Source: Cryptomeria japonica (lineage: Eukaryota; Streptophyta; Pinopsida; Cupressales; Cupressaceae). From it: a stretch of 64,000 nucleotides of DNA. The stretch spans positions 157,462,954-157,526,953 of the forward strand of contig NC_081405.1 in NCBI RefSeq assembly GCF_030272615.1, written 5' to 3'. Below the pieces are notes generated by a model. The model did no database searches. It was not told the DNA's origin and saw only the letters and a program-made list of their open reading frames with translations. Positions 42,691 to 54,682 of the stretch are shown here, piece by piece (the first letter of the stretch is position 1; each line of letters opens with the position of its first letter). A program made the translations under genes and the position numbers.

Positions 42691-45679
42691 TGTTACCTAT
42701 TTTCACTACTAGCTCAATCAGGTATAGCTACAATATTTTACACATGAGCAAGAAGGTGCATTTTTTATTCTGCTAAATTGCATTCATGATTATTTGAAAA
42801 GAAAGACAAAAGATTGCAATATCATTTTCATGGCAGAAATTTGCAGAAGATATCAGATCAATATGCCTCAGAAGGAGAAACAAGTGCTAAGTATGAAAAT
42901 AATACATGTTTTTGTCTAACTTGTTTGCTTCATGTGCAGACACAGGGAAAATAACTTTTTGTTCATTGAATTATAGCATGTGGGGTAAAATGTGGCTCCC
43001 ACGAGGGTTGAGCCCAGCATGTTGATGGAGATGGGTGTTTCTTTGCAGTTTTTTTCAAATTTTTGCCTTATCGACAAGACCTACCCCGATTGGCAAGATG
43101 ACCCAATGAGTAGTGCAGAGCACGAAATGTTGTTATTGGTTAAAGGGGAGTGGTTTCATGTTATCCTGATGACCCGATGGAAAGGCCCAGACGTAGATCA
43201 TTTATCCCACATTGGCCACGCGGAGGAAATTTATCACATTTATATGCAAGGCCGCATATATCCTTAGTGTCAAAGCTTAAGGGCTTTTGGCAAGTTGCAG
43301 CTTAGCATTGGTGGGCCCCTTGCATGCGCGCACATCTCAAAGCAGCCAAATTTAGCAGTAAAAGGGCAAATTAATAGGCGAGTAGGTTGCAAAGGATCTG
43401 ACGGCCATCACTATACCGCTATGCGAAAGTGCTCGACTATTAATCTTCATGACTTAGCAACAGATGAGGTGGTGCCCAGATGGTGGCCAGCCAGATGTGC
43501 AGTCAAACCAGAGAGTGACCTATCGAGCAGAGCTTGGCCGCGATGAATCTCTAAATGGATTCACCGAAGGCATCAGTTTCATCGAAATAAGAGGTATCGA
43601 TGAAATTGCAGTTTCAATGAGACATGAAAATTGTTCGCCGAGGGAGGAAGTTTGGCCGAAAGACTGGTGCCGAACAAACCAAAGTGAAATGGTGGGTCTG
43701 GTGGTGGATGAAGTGGTTGATGATGTGGCAGACAGCTGGCACTGAGATGGTGGCTAGCTGGATGTGCAGTCAATCCAAAGAGTGACTTATCGAACAGATC
43801 TTGGCATCGATGGATCTCTAAACAGATTCATCGAAGGCATCCGTTTCATCAAAATAAAGGTATCGATGAAACTACAGTTTCAATGAGACATGAAAGCTGT
43901 TCGTTGAGGGGTAGTTTGGCCAAAAAAATGATATCCAACAGAACCACTAGTGACGTGGCGATCTAGATGAATCCGTGAGGAAGTCGTAGGCTGACGCGCG
44001 GCAGGCCCGACGGACAGGTGGTGCCTAGGCGGATCTCATGAGCAAACCAGGGGGTGCGACATGGTGACATGCAACAGAGGGGAGTAGATTAGTCAGGGTT
44101 AACGGGCATGCAGATCAAGAAAGATCAACAATGATGTGAGAGATCTAACGACGGTCACTATACCGCTATAGAAAGAAGCTCGCCAGTTATCTTCGCGACT
44201 TGGCGACAAAGCACTCACGGAAAAGGTGAGCGACTCAGGTGCTACGGATCGAGTAGTTTGAAGGCAGATCAATGGTCGTCGCTATACCACAAGATGAAGA
44301 TGCTCGATAGTTATCCCCTACGACATAGCGACTAGTGACATGGCAAGTTGAGATGGAGGTCAAGATGGCAGACAAGGTGGACCCGCGAGTGAACCAGTGG
44401 CTGACACGTGGTAAAACCATGGCATAAGAGAGAGCCACTCAGAGAGGCTTAAGGTCGAGTAGTTTAAGAGAGATCAACAGTGATCAAGAATGATTCGATG
44501 ACTGTCGCTAAGGTGCAAGGAAAAGTTGCACACCCAGTTATCGCTACGACATAGCGATTGATGACGTGGTGTTTAAGGTAGCGCCCAGTTGGATCCAAAG
44601 GCGAATCATGATGTGCCATGTAGCGGAGCGCGAAAAGTTATCATCAGTCATCGAAAGTCAGCGTTCAAAGTGCACCATTGGCTACTGGTACAACATGTTT
44701 AGGAGCTAGCTCGTAGATCCGATGGAACAACACACTATTGGGAGTGCGCAATCGGATATCGACGAGAGTATTTTGACGCTACGTCGATAACCTGATAAGA
44801 AGGTGCACGAGTTGTAAACTGTCTGCAGACAAGTGACTCAATCCAGGTGAACTCAGCGTGAAATGACGAGAAGTCAACAGTTTTGGAGGAGTTTTTCTTT
44901 CAGTTAGAGTCCTGATTTGGTGGAGAAATGACAACACATATTTTTGGGAGCCAAAATTCATTTTTGATTTTTGAAAAGCTTACTTGTATAAGGTACTTTG
45001 TCATAGAGTTCTCTAGTTCTGGAGTTTTGAGACTGTGTAGCAGAAGATACTCATGCTCCTGTAACTCATTTCTTATGAGTTTTCAAGATTTGTAATGCAG
45101 ATACCTCCTATTGATCAATAAAGAAGTCCATTTTGATTCTTAGATTTGTGTTGTTCAAGCATTGTGTGTGAGTTCTTATAGTGAATTTTTGTGATTTTTA
45201 TAGAATCCTTATTTTCATCTTATTGCCTCAATGTTATGATCATATGCAACATGTTATAGTGCAAGTCAGTGAATGTGTTGTTATATTTAATGTTTGAAGC
45301 TGTGAAAATATCAGTGTTTTCCTCCCACAAACATATAAAAGTTTAAACCTTTCATATGAATCATTTTTGCAAGCATGCATATTTGAGTTGTGAGATTACA
45401 AAGCTTCATTATCTGAGTATTTTGTGAGGTTTGTAAGCATTTGCAAGTCAGTTTTAGTCATTGGTGGATCACACTTTTATCTATAGTTTCATTTTATGCA
45501 TATCCTTCTTCCCATTTTCTCATAATTTCAAGTTAGTATTAGGTGATAAAATAGGAAGTCGACCTATGATTCGGAGGTCTGCTCTCATAATAGGATACCC
45601 ACAGCTTGAGAGTAGTCCAATGTGTCACTGGATTGTAGGAATTTCAAGCTTGCATCGGGTGCAAATCCAAGTGACAACA
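42691..45679 (+). repeat. 5' LTR of Gypsy-F
   Basis: 2989 bp. It contains a 268-bp-spaced direct duplication (GTGCAGTCAA block at 43497 and 43765) and four related segments of the form CTATACCGCTATG...AGTTATC..CGACTTAGCGAC near 43410, 44155, 44280 and 44515. TGTATAAGG near 44985 may be a TATA box, and AATAAAG at 45118-45124 a polyadenylation signal. Short ORFs here are chance. Confidence 0.93.
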
Positions 45680-45684
45680 GTTTT

Positions 45685-45702
45685 TGACACGCCCGGTGGG
45701 AC
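45685..45702 (+). other. Primer binding site of Gypsy-F
   Basis: TGACACGCCCGGTGGGAC lies a few bases after the LTR. It looks like the plant Gypsy site TGGCACGCCCGGTGGGAC with a G-to-A change in the first triplet. The tRNA is not assigned. Confidence 0.6.
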
Positions 45703-45824
45703 TATTGGACTTTATAGTTCATAGAAGGCCACCGTATGTTGTCTTGGTGTGTGCAACAACAAATTAATTTTCACACTTGGTGACTCAAATATTTTGTATT
45801 TTAGCAGTCCAACCTTCCTAGCTT

Positions 45825-47102
45825 ATGAGAAAATACCAGACTAGGCAAAGTGCAGCCTCAGTCAATCATACCTAGCTATCACCCCCCAAAAGGAGAGCTA
45901 GGGTAATTAACAAAGTTTCAAATCCAGCAGTTGGTGTGCTGCATGTTGATTCTAATTCTTACCCTGTTGTTTTAGCTTATAACAATCCACTATTTGCAAG
46001 TTCTTCCAATCACAATACACCAAATATGGCTCTTAATCAGCCCCCTAGGGTTCATCCATTTGTGCCTTTTAATCAAGGTAGTCCTTTAAATTTGGTTCAA
46101 CATGATGGCATACCAGCTGCGACACTTAAGAGTTTGCCATTTTTCACTGGAGAGGATCAAACAACAACTATTGAACATATTAGAGATGTGGCTTCCTTGT
46201 GTGGAGTGCATCACATTTTTGCAGAAAATGTTGCTTTGAGGCTTTTGGCAACCTCTTTCAAAGGGAAAGCCCTTCAGTGGTTCAGGGGCCTGCCTATGAA
46301 CTCAATAGCTACGTGGGATGAGTTGGGACAACTTTTAAATCGACATTTCGAAGACAAGTCAGATCATCTTTCATTGGTGGAGCAACTCACTACCATCAAA
46401 AGAGATCCACATGAGCATATGGTGGATTTCAACTACTGGTTTCAAAGGAATTGGAATCGGATTTCAGCATCGGTAAAACCTTCTAATGATTATGCTTTTT
46501 TATTTTACCTAAAGGCTTTGAATAGTGATATTGCACTCATGATACAGTCTATGGGGGGAAATACTTTACCAGCAGCATTTGATGTTGTTGTTAGGGCTGA
46601 GAATAGTCTTATTCAAGCAGGGAAGATAGCACCTAGTCCTCCCATGCCAATTTTTGCTGATATACAACCCATTATCCCCGTAGTTCCACCTGTTATAGCT
46701 GTTGTACCTTCATTTCTAGCATATAATGCTCAAGTTGCAGTTTAAGAACATGTTGTCCCTAGTCATTTGCAGGAGATAATAAGTATTAAGTATCAAAACG
46801 CTAACCTACAGAAGACTGCACAAAATTTTGGTAATGAGTTGGTTAATATCAAGAAAGCCCAAACTCAACCACATTACCAAATTCCTTTCCAAGCTCCCTA
46901 CCAGGCCTCATACCAGCCAAACTCTCAAGGTCAAAGAAGGAATTTTAACCAAAGGCCCTTTCAACAATATAATCCTAATACACCCAGTTCCTCAAGGGAT
47001 ATTGTTTCAGTCAAGAACAACTTGGTAGTTGACTATGAGTGGTGTTTTCCTTGCAATCAACCACATAACCAATCTACATGCTCCAATGGCATGTTAAATT
47101 AG
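45825..47102 (+). pseudogene. gag: Gypsy-F gag
   Basis: I start at ATG 45825 (MRKYQTRQSA); one TAG follows about 16 codons later. The retrotransposon Gag core is clear at 46100-46620: LKSLPFFTGEDQTTTIEHI, FKGKALQWFRGLP, WDELGQLLNRHF and KRDPHEHMVDFNYWFQ. A TAA at 46743 interrupts it; the same frame goes on through a Q/N/P-rich linker to a knuckle-like CFPCNQPHNQSTC (CX2CX3HX4C) near 47040-47080, and stops at 47100. Confidence 0.85.
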
Positions 47103-47769
47103 GCATTGATGGTGCAAAATAGTGTTGTTGTTCCAAGAAATTAGTCTTAGGAAGTTAATGAACAACAATCTGCACCCATGGAACAAGGTAGTCTTGATGT
47201 TAGTTTGATGAATTGGCAAGGTGAGGAGTTTTGTGGGGTTAATCAGCCTCAAAATTAGTCATATATCCCTGTAGCAGCCAACACAAGATCCATGAAAAGG
47301 GCTATTGATATGGGGTAGCAAATTGATAAGAATAATAATCAACCTTTCTCAAGTACCCAAGCTTAGGGAGGGTCTTTCTCCGCTCAAAATACATAGATTC
47401 TTAAGAGATCACAACCTGTGGTAAATAAAGATCAGCCAAAAAGCCAACCTCAGCCAGCACAAGTGAAAAAGGACATTGTTGTTACTAAGGGACAACAGAA
47501 GGTTAGTATGACATTTTAATATTTTGTATCAGTTGAAGAAAACTTATGTTAGTGTGTCAATGTGGGATTCACTAGCTTTACCTGGGCAAAAATATTTGTT
47601 ACATGATGCTTTGTCTAACCTTTCCTTGACTACCTAGCCATCTAATCAACAAGCTTCAAAGGTTGTTCTTGCCAGTAAGCCTCAACAAAAGAGTGAACAA
47701 CAGTCTCACCAGTCCAAGGTAAACAAACCACCTCCCTTTTATGTCACTCTAATCATTGGCTAGCACCTA
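47103..47769 (+). other. Gypsy-F gag-protease linker, decayed
   Basis: The gag frame continues as S/Q/N-rich low-complexity coding with about eight stops (many TAG). No domain is visible. It connects Gag to the protease. Confidence 0.5.
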
Positions 47770-48835
47770 GTGCATAACTGCATGATAGATTCAGGTGCAA
47801 GTAGCTCAGTCATGCCCAAGCAGTTGGTTGACCAGTTAGGATTGACTTATGAGCCATTGAATAAGGGTGTAGTGCAGTTAGATGGGACTGTTGTAAATAT
47901 TGTAGGAGTCATTAAAATTTTGAGTCTAACACTCCATGCTTGCCCCAATTTTTTTATTCCGCAAGATGTATATGTGATAGACATGCCACCCTACTTTGCA
48001 ATTTGCTTATCAAGAGGCTTTACATCCAATTTAGGGGGTTATTTGTCATCTGATTGGTCACATATGTTTTTTAGGACTAGGTATGAAATTAAAGTTACTA
48101 TTAAATCAGAAGCTTTAGCTAATGATCACATAGAACCCTATGTCCCTAGTGTTGTCAATGCCAATTTGACTATTCATGAGCAAGATGACCAACCCATTCC
48201 GCGTGATCCAAACACCCCTATTGATGACATTACTGACATTATTCTGAATGATTGGACAACTGAGAATATTGAGGAAGATCCTTTTAAAAAGATGGATGAG
48301 GTAAACCTTGGAGTCTATATGTTTCATGAACAAGGTTTTGTTGTCCCAAACTTGATAAAGGATGTTGGACAACAAGATAATCAACATCAAAATGAGCTTT
48401 GGAAGCTCTATTTTGATGGGTCAAGAAGTAAGAATGGTGCTAGTGGTGGTTGCATGTTGATTTATCCTATTGATGATAAGTATTATGCAGCTTTCAGGTT
48501 ATCTTTTAGTTGCACCAATAATACAACTGAGTGTGAGGCCTTAATTCATGGTCTATAATGGGCAAGGAAGAGAGGAATCAGCTGTTTGCAGGTTTATGCT
48601 GACAATGAATTGGTTGTCAACCAAGTTAGAGGTCTCCATACCACTAAGAATGGTCTTTTAAAGTCTTATAAACATAGGGTATGAGATCTTATTGGAGATT
48701 TTCAAGCTTTCAATATGCTATCTATTCCTAGAAATCTTAATAAGCATGCTGATAGACTTGCTGAAATAGGAGCACAGCATGATATTCCAAGTGATATCAA
48801 CAATATTAATAAACATCAATATGTAAAGTGATTGT
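47770..48835 (+). pseudogene. pol: Gypsy-F protease directly followed by archaeal-type RNase H
   Basis: The protease has CMIDSGASSSVMP (aspartate codon 47788) and VIDMPPYFAICLSRG. After an acidic linker comes a second domain from about 48397: LWKLYFDGS (aspartate codon 48415), TTECEALIHGL, VYADNELVVNQV and KHADRLAEIG, which supply the D, E, D, D of an RNase H of the archaeal-type family. Stops are TAA near 48556 and TGA near 48682. A one-base frame change near 48830 leads into RT. In Tat elements this domain normally follows the native RNase H; here it precedes RT. Confidence 0.85.
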
Positions 48836-50311
48836 TAGGTCTCCCATTCCTAACAATGCTGATCATTGGCAAGTTTTTGATAGTGATCAGTAGATTATTA
48901 ACTTTTTGAGGGAAGAGGCAGAGTTTTCAAATAGCAACCAAGAGAAGCTTAAGCAACAGTATGATGACCAGGTCATACAGTTGAAAAAAAACAAGCTACC
49001 TAAGGTTTTGGTTACATTGGAGTCAATTTTCAATGAGGATGATCAAGTGAGAAAAGAAAAATCCAGCTTGCAGATCAAGGAGGAACATTATGAAAATGTT
49101 GAGATTTTCAAGGATAAGCTGCTAAAGCTTGGCAAGGTGTGTACTTTAGAGGAAAGACATGCATTTGTTTTACTATGCCAATATTTTAGTGACATATTTG
49201 CTTGGCAATATTCTAAAATAAAAGGATTTGACCTTAGTATTTCCCAACATACCATAGAGCTTGAGCCAAATGCTAAACCTATGAGGGAAAAATAGAGGCC
49301 TCTTAATCCAAAGCTTGAGCCCCTTATGGTCAAAGAACTTAATAAACTCATTGAGAGCTGCATCATTTTTCCTATTAAACACACCTCTTGGGTGTCAAAC
49401 CTTGTCCCAATTAGGAAAAAGAATGGTGAAATTAGACTTTGTGTTGATTTTCCAGATCTCAATAGAGCCTCATTGAAGGATAGATATCCACTGCCCTCTA
49501 TGGAGTAGATTCTGCAAGTTGTTGTAGGTTCTGAGAGATTCTCCTTGCTAGATGGCTTTTTAGGTTATAACCAAGTTTTAGTGAAGGAGGGAGATCAATT
49601 TAAAACAACATTTACAACTAAATGGGGCACTATGGCATATAAAATGATGCCATTTGGTTTGTCAAATGTTGGTGCCACTTTTCAGCATGCTATGGATATG
49701 GCATTTCATGGTTTGATGTATAAATTTGTATTTGTTTATTTGGATGATATCACTGTTTATTCTAGAAATTCAGTTGAACACCTAGCTCACCTAAAGAAAT
49801 TTTTTGAGAGGTGCAGAGAGTATGGTATATCTCTTAACCCAAAGAAATGTGTGTTTTTTGTTCATGAGGGTAAGCTTTTGGGCTATGTGGTATCAAAAGA
49901 AGGGATTACTATTGATCCGGAGAGGGTAACTGCTATTCTTTCCTTACCTCTACCAGCACACAAGAAGGGCTTGGAAAGCTTCCTGGGTAGGATTAATTAA
50001 ATGTTAGGAGGTTTATTCCAAATATTGCATAATTATTAAAACCTCTAACTTCTATGTTGAAAAATGATATTCCTTTCAGGTGGTCTAAGGATGGGAGGAG
50101 GAGTTTTGAGCTTATAAAAGAGGCACTTGCAGCTGCTCCTACTTTGCTAAACCCAGATTTCTCAGGAGACTTTATTTTGTATGCTTATGGTAGTATTGAC
50201 AACATCTTAGCTATGTTGGTTCAAGAAAATGAGCATGGTTTGGAGCAGCCTTTGGCCTTTTTCTGTCAAGGCCTTAAGGATTATGAGGAGAAATATTCTT
50301 TTGTTGAAAAA
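48836..50311 (+). pseudogene. pol: Gypsy-F reverse transcriptase and first half of RNase H
   Basis: A charged linker (48906-49130) leads to FAWQYSKIKG and the RT block: LVPIRKKNGEIRLCVDF, SLLDGFLGYNQV, MPFGLSNVGATFQHAM and YLDD at 49737-49748. Stops are TAG 49293-49295, TAG 49506-49508 and TAA 49998-50000, and the frame shifts near 50010. RNase H then starts (LYAYGSIDNILAMLVQENEHG, EKYSFVEK) and is cut by the solo LTR after codon 50309-50311. Confidence 0.9.
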
Positions 50312-51698
50312 TTTCACAACCCTCCTTTATCACTTTTGATTTGATACAATTACTATTATATTTTTTTTTGTGGTTGAGCTATTGAATATGGTTGAATAAA
50401 TATTATAAAAGGTTAAATAATGGACCCACATACACACTTGGAGAATATAATTTAAATAGGCATTATTTATTTTTCCCATTTCCAATTATGGCACATGTTG
50501 TAGGAGAAATTAGAAGCTTCTAGAGGAATCTTCATTCTTTAATTCTCTTGCATGTAACTCCCCCACTAGGATATTAATCAATTTTGCATGGATCCAATAT
50601 TGAAAAAAGAATCTCGTTTTCAATTAATTTCTCTAGATAGTGGAATTAAGGGGGTTTTTCCTATATATTGTATGCAATTTTCAAAAAGAGGGAGTTGATT
50701 ATATTTTTGAAGAAAAGTTTTCTCAAATAGTAATTTTTTTCTGGTAGTCATATTTTTCAATTGTAGAATTGTTAAGTTTGTTTTGATTAAATTTCACCAA
50801 GCTTGCAAGGAAAGATCAAGGAAGGCTAGCTTGAAGATTTGGAGAGGATTCAACATCAAAAGGCTTATCCAGGTCCCCCCCCCTTGCATTTGCTAATTGC
50901 TTATGTAAATTTTATATTTTCAAAAGGAAATATCTCCTCTTAGATTCTTTTATTTGAATATAATTTTCTGAAGGAAATTATTTCTTAATTGTTAGATAGA
51001 TTAATTAGAAAGGAAAATCTATTTTTCATTAAAGAAATGCATTGATAAAAGTACTTTTCAAACATGCAAATGCAGATTTCTTTTTATTTGTTAATCTATT
51101 TAGAGAAAAGAAAGAAATCTGACTTTCTACTTTTTTCTACTTTTTGAAATCTAGAAAAAATCTTGAATCTGGAAAAATCGTGCATTTCAACATCTCTACC
51201 CTTTTTGAAAACTCAAAATTATTTTATCTCTGTAAATAGTTTCTTTCTCTATGCATATAATCATTTGTATTTAGAAATCTCGCTATGTGAAATAGTATTT
51301 CAAATATGAATTTTTTTTCTCAATATTGTTGTATAAACTCCATGTGAAAATATTATCTTTGTTATTTATTTTTTTCAGAAATCTCTCTCCCTCTGTGAAT
51401 ACTAATTTCCTGACAAACTCATCATAAAAATTTATGTTTATCTCAACGTAAGGCAAATTTGTTGAATATGATCACTGTGAAATCCAAATTTATGCATTTA
51501 TCTATCTCTGAGGTAATTTAGTTCTCTGTTGTATTGCTTGCCTCAATTTCAAGTACAATGTATCTTTTTTGGGCTCCCGTGAAAACATCTGAAACAATTT
51601 TCTCTATTATCCTTCATACCTGTGAGTAGATTCTTATTTTTATTTTTATAATAACATTTTTATATACCCCTCTTAAATTGTTAATAAAACTAGAATAA

Positions 51699-51701
<3 letters not shown>

Positions 51702-51749
<48 letters not shown>
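51702..51749. repeat. (TA)n microsatellite
   Basis: About 47 bp of uninterrupted TA between A-rich flanks, inside solo LTR G. Confidence 0.95.
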
Positions 51750-51750
<1 letters not shown>

Positions 51751-51829
51751 CTTATATGATAAAAAAAAAGATAAAATAAAATAAAGTAGTTTTCAAAAAA
51801 AAAATTTATATAAAATAAATTATAGTTAA

Positions 51830-52025
51830 ACGTGGGGGGGCGGAGTTATTATAACCGCTGGGGAGTGGTACTCTCCACTACCCTTGCGGTCACTACTACG
51901 GCAGTGGCTGCAGAGGGAGTGGAGGGGCCCGTGGCTGTCCCCTCATCCCTGCGAGCCTGCACTTGCGAGCCTGCAGTGGTGATGGGACCTGTGGCCCCCA
52001 CTCCCCACTTGGCAATAAAAGCCAC
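51830..52025. repeat. GC-rich island in solo LTR G
   Basis: About 190 bp rich in G and C (runs of G, CCCCAC, GGGGCCC) sit between AT-rich flanks. It has a small duplication of TGCGAGCCTGCA near 51949-51977. The 66-residue ORF over it has no family features. The sharp base-composition edges suggest a captured fragment. Confidence 0.6.
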
Positions 52026-53725
52026 ATTTTAAAATTATTTTCGTATCAATTTTTTTGTCTTTTCTTAATTTAGATTTTCACATATTAATTTGCAAATTAG
52101 AATTTGTTAATATTTTCTTTAATTTAAATTTTAGTTTAGTAAAGTTAAACTTAGATAAATTTATAAATAATTTGGATCATTGTTATCTAATACTACCAAA
52201 TCAATCTTTGGTAAATTTATAATCATAAATTAAATTATATCTAATTTTATAATTGAAATCTTTCAATTTATTTGAGATTTATTGGGTTACTTAGTTGGTA
52301 TTTGAGATTCATTAAAAACAATTAATTTATATTATTATGACTTGATCCAAATTTGTCTAATGTCTAAAGTAATTGCTTATTTTGAACTAGTGACTATAAT
52401 TAATTATTCTCGTGATAGAAATAAACATTGCTTAATCTTGCATGTAAATTACACTATTCTTGCATCATATGAATTACTTATACATTATTTGCATTTATTG
52501 ATGAGTAAGTTACATTTTCATCATCTTCATGCAAGTTACACGTTTAATTATCAATGGGCGAGTTTCATAATTGTCATTGTTGTGCAAGTTATATTTCAAG
52601 TTTTGAATATTAAATAATTTAGTTGTAGAAGGATGGTATTTTTTTTTTAAGTGGTTCATGAATCCCATAGAAGTAGTTATTTCAATTAATTAAGCTTTGC
52701 GATGTCTAATTATGCACGTTCATTTCATAATCATTTCGAGCATGATGCTAATTAAAAGTTTTCATAGCCTCTTAGTTAGAAAACTAAACAAAGGGAGTTG
52801 GAAAATAAAAAACCTAGCAGCGTTCAGTATTTACGGTGCCTCTGGGTCACGCTTACGGGTAATGTCGTTGTGTTAAACTACTGCACTTAACACCTAATAA
52901 AGCTGCATCAACGACGTTTGTGGCATCGTCCCTATAAATCGTCAGAGAGTAATAAGGGACACTTGGAAGTTAAAATCCAAGGGGCGGGTAATCCCCCTTG
53001 GATCGATAATCTAATAAGATAATCCTTAAATGATTTTACATCTGCTGAGTTAAACCATAGTAAACCCCTTTAGGGTTGATTGAGTGAAATGCTTTTATAT
53101 GTTTGATTTAAACTCGAAGAGTTGTTGGTGATTGACAATTGGGTCAAGGGTGATGCTTATGATAGGATTAGGATCTAGTTGTTTTAGGCCACAAGCAATA
53201 GGTCATCTTGAGCCTTTGCTTAAGTGCTACCATCGTGGGTAGCAACCGCAGAGAAACTGTCTGGGACATTGACCCTAGAAAGGGTTGTATACCCACCAAA
53301 CAGTTTACATTAAACCATAGATTAGAAAATAGAACTACATACTTTACGCCTTGATCCCATGCCGAAACGGGTATGTAGGCAGTCTTTGGATGAAGTTGTC
53401 CCTAGTACTCAGGCGTTCATGGATGGGGTCTAGGATTTGGTAAGAAGGATTGCGAAGAATCCTAATTGAAAGATAAGGAAAATAAAGGAAAAAGTAATTC
53501 AATGCATACTCGGAAGGAATCCCGTATGGATTCTCTTGACTTCCTGAGGCTTTAAGCCAAATTCTGAGGCAGAATTCAAGCTTGCATCATGTTATTTTGA
53601 TTTCTCCTAAGGACGATGACCTCGGTGCACTCTTATTAGAGGAGTGTAGTACTTAGTGAGTGACTCAAGACCCGAATGGTCCCGATGAGTCTAAGTCTCT
53701 GGCCAGAGCACCTCCTATCCCAATT

Positions 53726-53876
53726 GGATAGATGCCTACCTCGTATGGATAGATGCCTATCCCCTATTGGATAGATGAAACCTTATGTTCCATATGGACA
53801 GATGCCTAACCCGTATGGTTAGATGCTCATCTCGGATGGATGAATGCCTAATCCAAATGGATGGATGCCCAGAGTA
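53726..53876 (+). repeat. Minisatellite of GGATAGATGCC type, about 21-bp unit, seven copies
   Basis: Unit starts near 53726, 53747, 53769, 53796, 53817, 53838 and 53859; consensus GGATAGATGCCTAHCCCGTAT with considerable variation. Confidence 0.88.
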
Positions 53877-53963
53877 TGCAATTGAATCAAACACAAATGA
53901 TTAAATTAAAAAAAAAGAGGCCAAAATTTTGTTGGGTTAAGTATAGTGGGTTATTACAAAAAA

Positions 53964-54194
53964 CATGTTGTTGTTGTTGTTAGGAGTTTGAAAAAGTTTA
54001 AGCATATGCTATCTAACAATAGGATTAAGTTGATGGTTGCTCACCCCTCGGTTAAAGAGTTTTTGCTCAGCAGGGACTTAAATGATAAGAGGGCTAGTTG
54101 GGTGACTAAGGTGATGGAATTTGATGTAGATATTAAGATCACCAAGCTAGTCAGAGGTAAGGGACTATGTGAGCAACTTGTTGATCACACAAAC
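53964..54194 (+). pseudogene. pol: Gypsy-F native RNase H, second half
   Basis: It continues the frame broken at 50311: VVVVVRSLKKFKHML, VAHPSVKEFLLSRDL, WVTKVMEFDVDIK and VRGKGLCEQLVDHTN, the standard C-terminal part of Gypsy RNase H and its connection to integrase. Copia-H interrupts it after codon 54192-54194. Confidence 0.88.
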
Positions 54195-54622
54195 TATTGA
54201 AATGTGGTGACTGATCAGCAAAGTACTGTACACTTAGCACGTATCCTCGTGAGGGTCCGGGGCTGGGTTGGGCCCCGGGCAAGGGTTTGGGGGCGGGAGC
54301 CCCCGAGAAAATTTTTTTTGGGTATTTTTTTGATCAAAACCGACATTGTAATAAAATCCTAAAAAAACCGACTTTGTTTTTGCCCTAAAAATGCATGTTA
54401 TAAGCGGCTGGGATGCTTAAGGCATTGTAATGTTGATGTACTATTTTTGCTGGATAATAAGAAAGATTGGACAACTGTGTATGGTGGACGTAACCCATTC
54501 TGGGTGAACCACGTTAAATCTCTATGTTATCTGTGTCCTGTTTTATTTCTTTATCTTTTGTATTTAAATCTGCATATAATTGTTGGTTCATATTTGCTTC
54601 AGATCTGCTTGAAACCCTAACA
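54195..54622 (+). repeat. 5' LTR of Copia-H
   Basis: It begins TATTGAAATG (TG to TA; the 3' copy keeps TGTTGAAATG) and ends CCCTAACA. Near 54288-54306 is a strong hairpin, GGGGGCGGGAGCCCCC, in the middle of the LTR. Confidence 0.93.
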
Positions 54623-54623
54623 A

Positions 54624-54636
54624 TTGGTATCAGAGC
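54624..54636 (+). other. Primer binding site of Copia-H
   Basis: TTGGTATCAGAGC is an exact match to the initiator tRNA-Met site, one base after the LTR. Confidence 0.93.
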
Positions 54637-54682
54637 GAGGTTTTCTGTAAATTGGCAGGACTTTCAGATTTGAGTGGGAGCA

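Larger units (their letters stand above)
50312..53958 (+). repeat. Solo LTR G (Tat-like), inserted in Gypsy-F RNase H
   Basis: Flanked by AAAAA at 50307-50311 and 53959-53963. Excising it with one duplication restores GAA AAA | CAT GTT in the RNase H frame. The ends TTTCACAACCC and GGGTTATTACA form an imperfect inverted repeat, the initial TG having become TT. No protein domain lies inside. Features include 'CCGAAACGGGTATGTAGGCAG' type sequence near 53363-53383, common in plant Gypsy LTRs, an (AT)n run, a GC-rich island and a 21-bp minisatellite. The strand is inferred only from the minisatellite and GTAGGCAG direction. Confidence 0.7.

Noticed and set aside
42992-43745. ORFs in the Gypsy-F 5' LTR as genes
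   Set aside because: They lie fully in the LTR, differ in frame from the 3' copy, and show no domain.
51832-52032. ORF in the GC-rich island as a captured gene
   Set aside because: Only 66 residues of V/A/T/G with no recognisable motif; GC richness alone keeps frames open.
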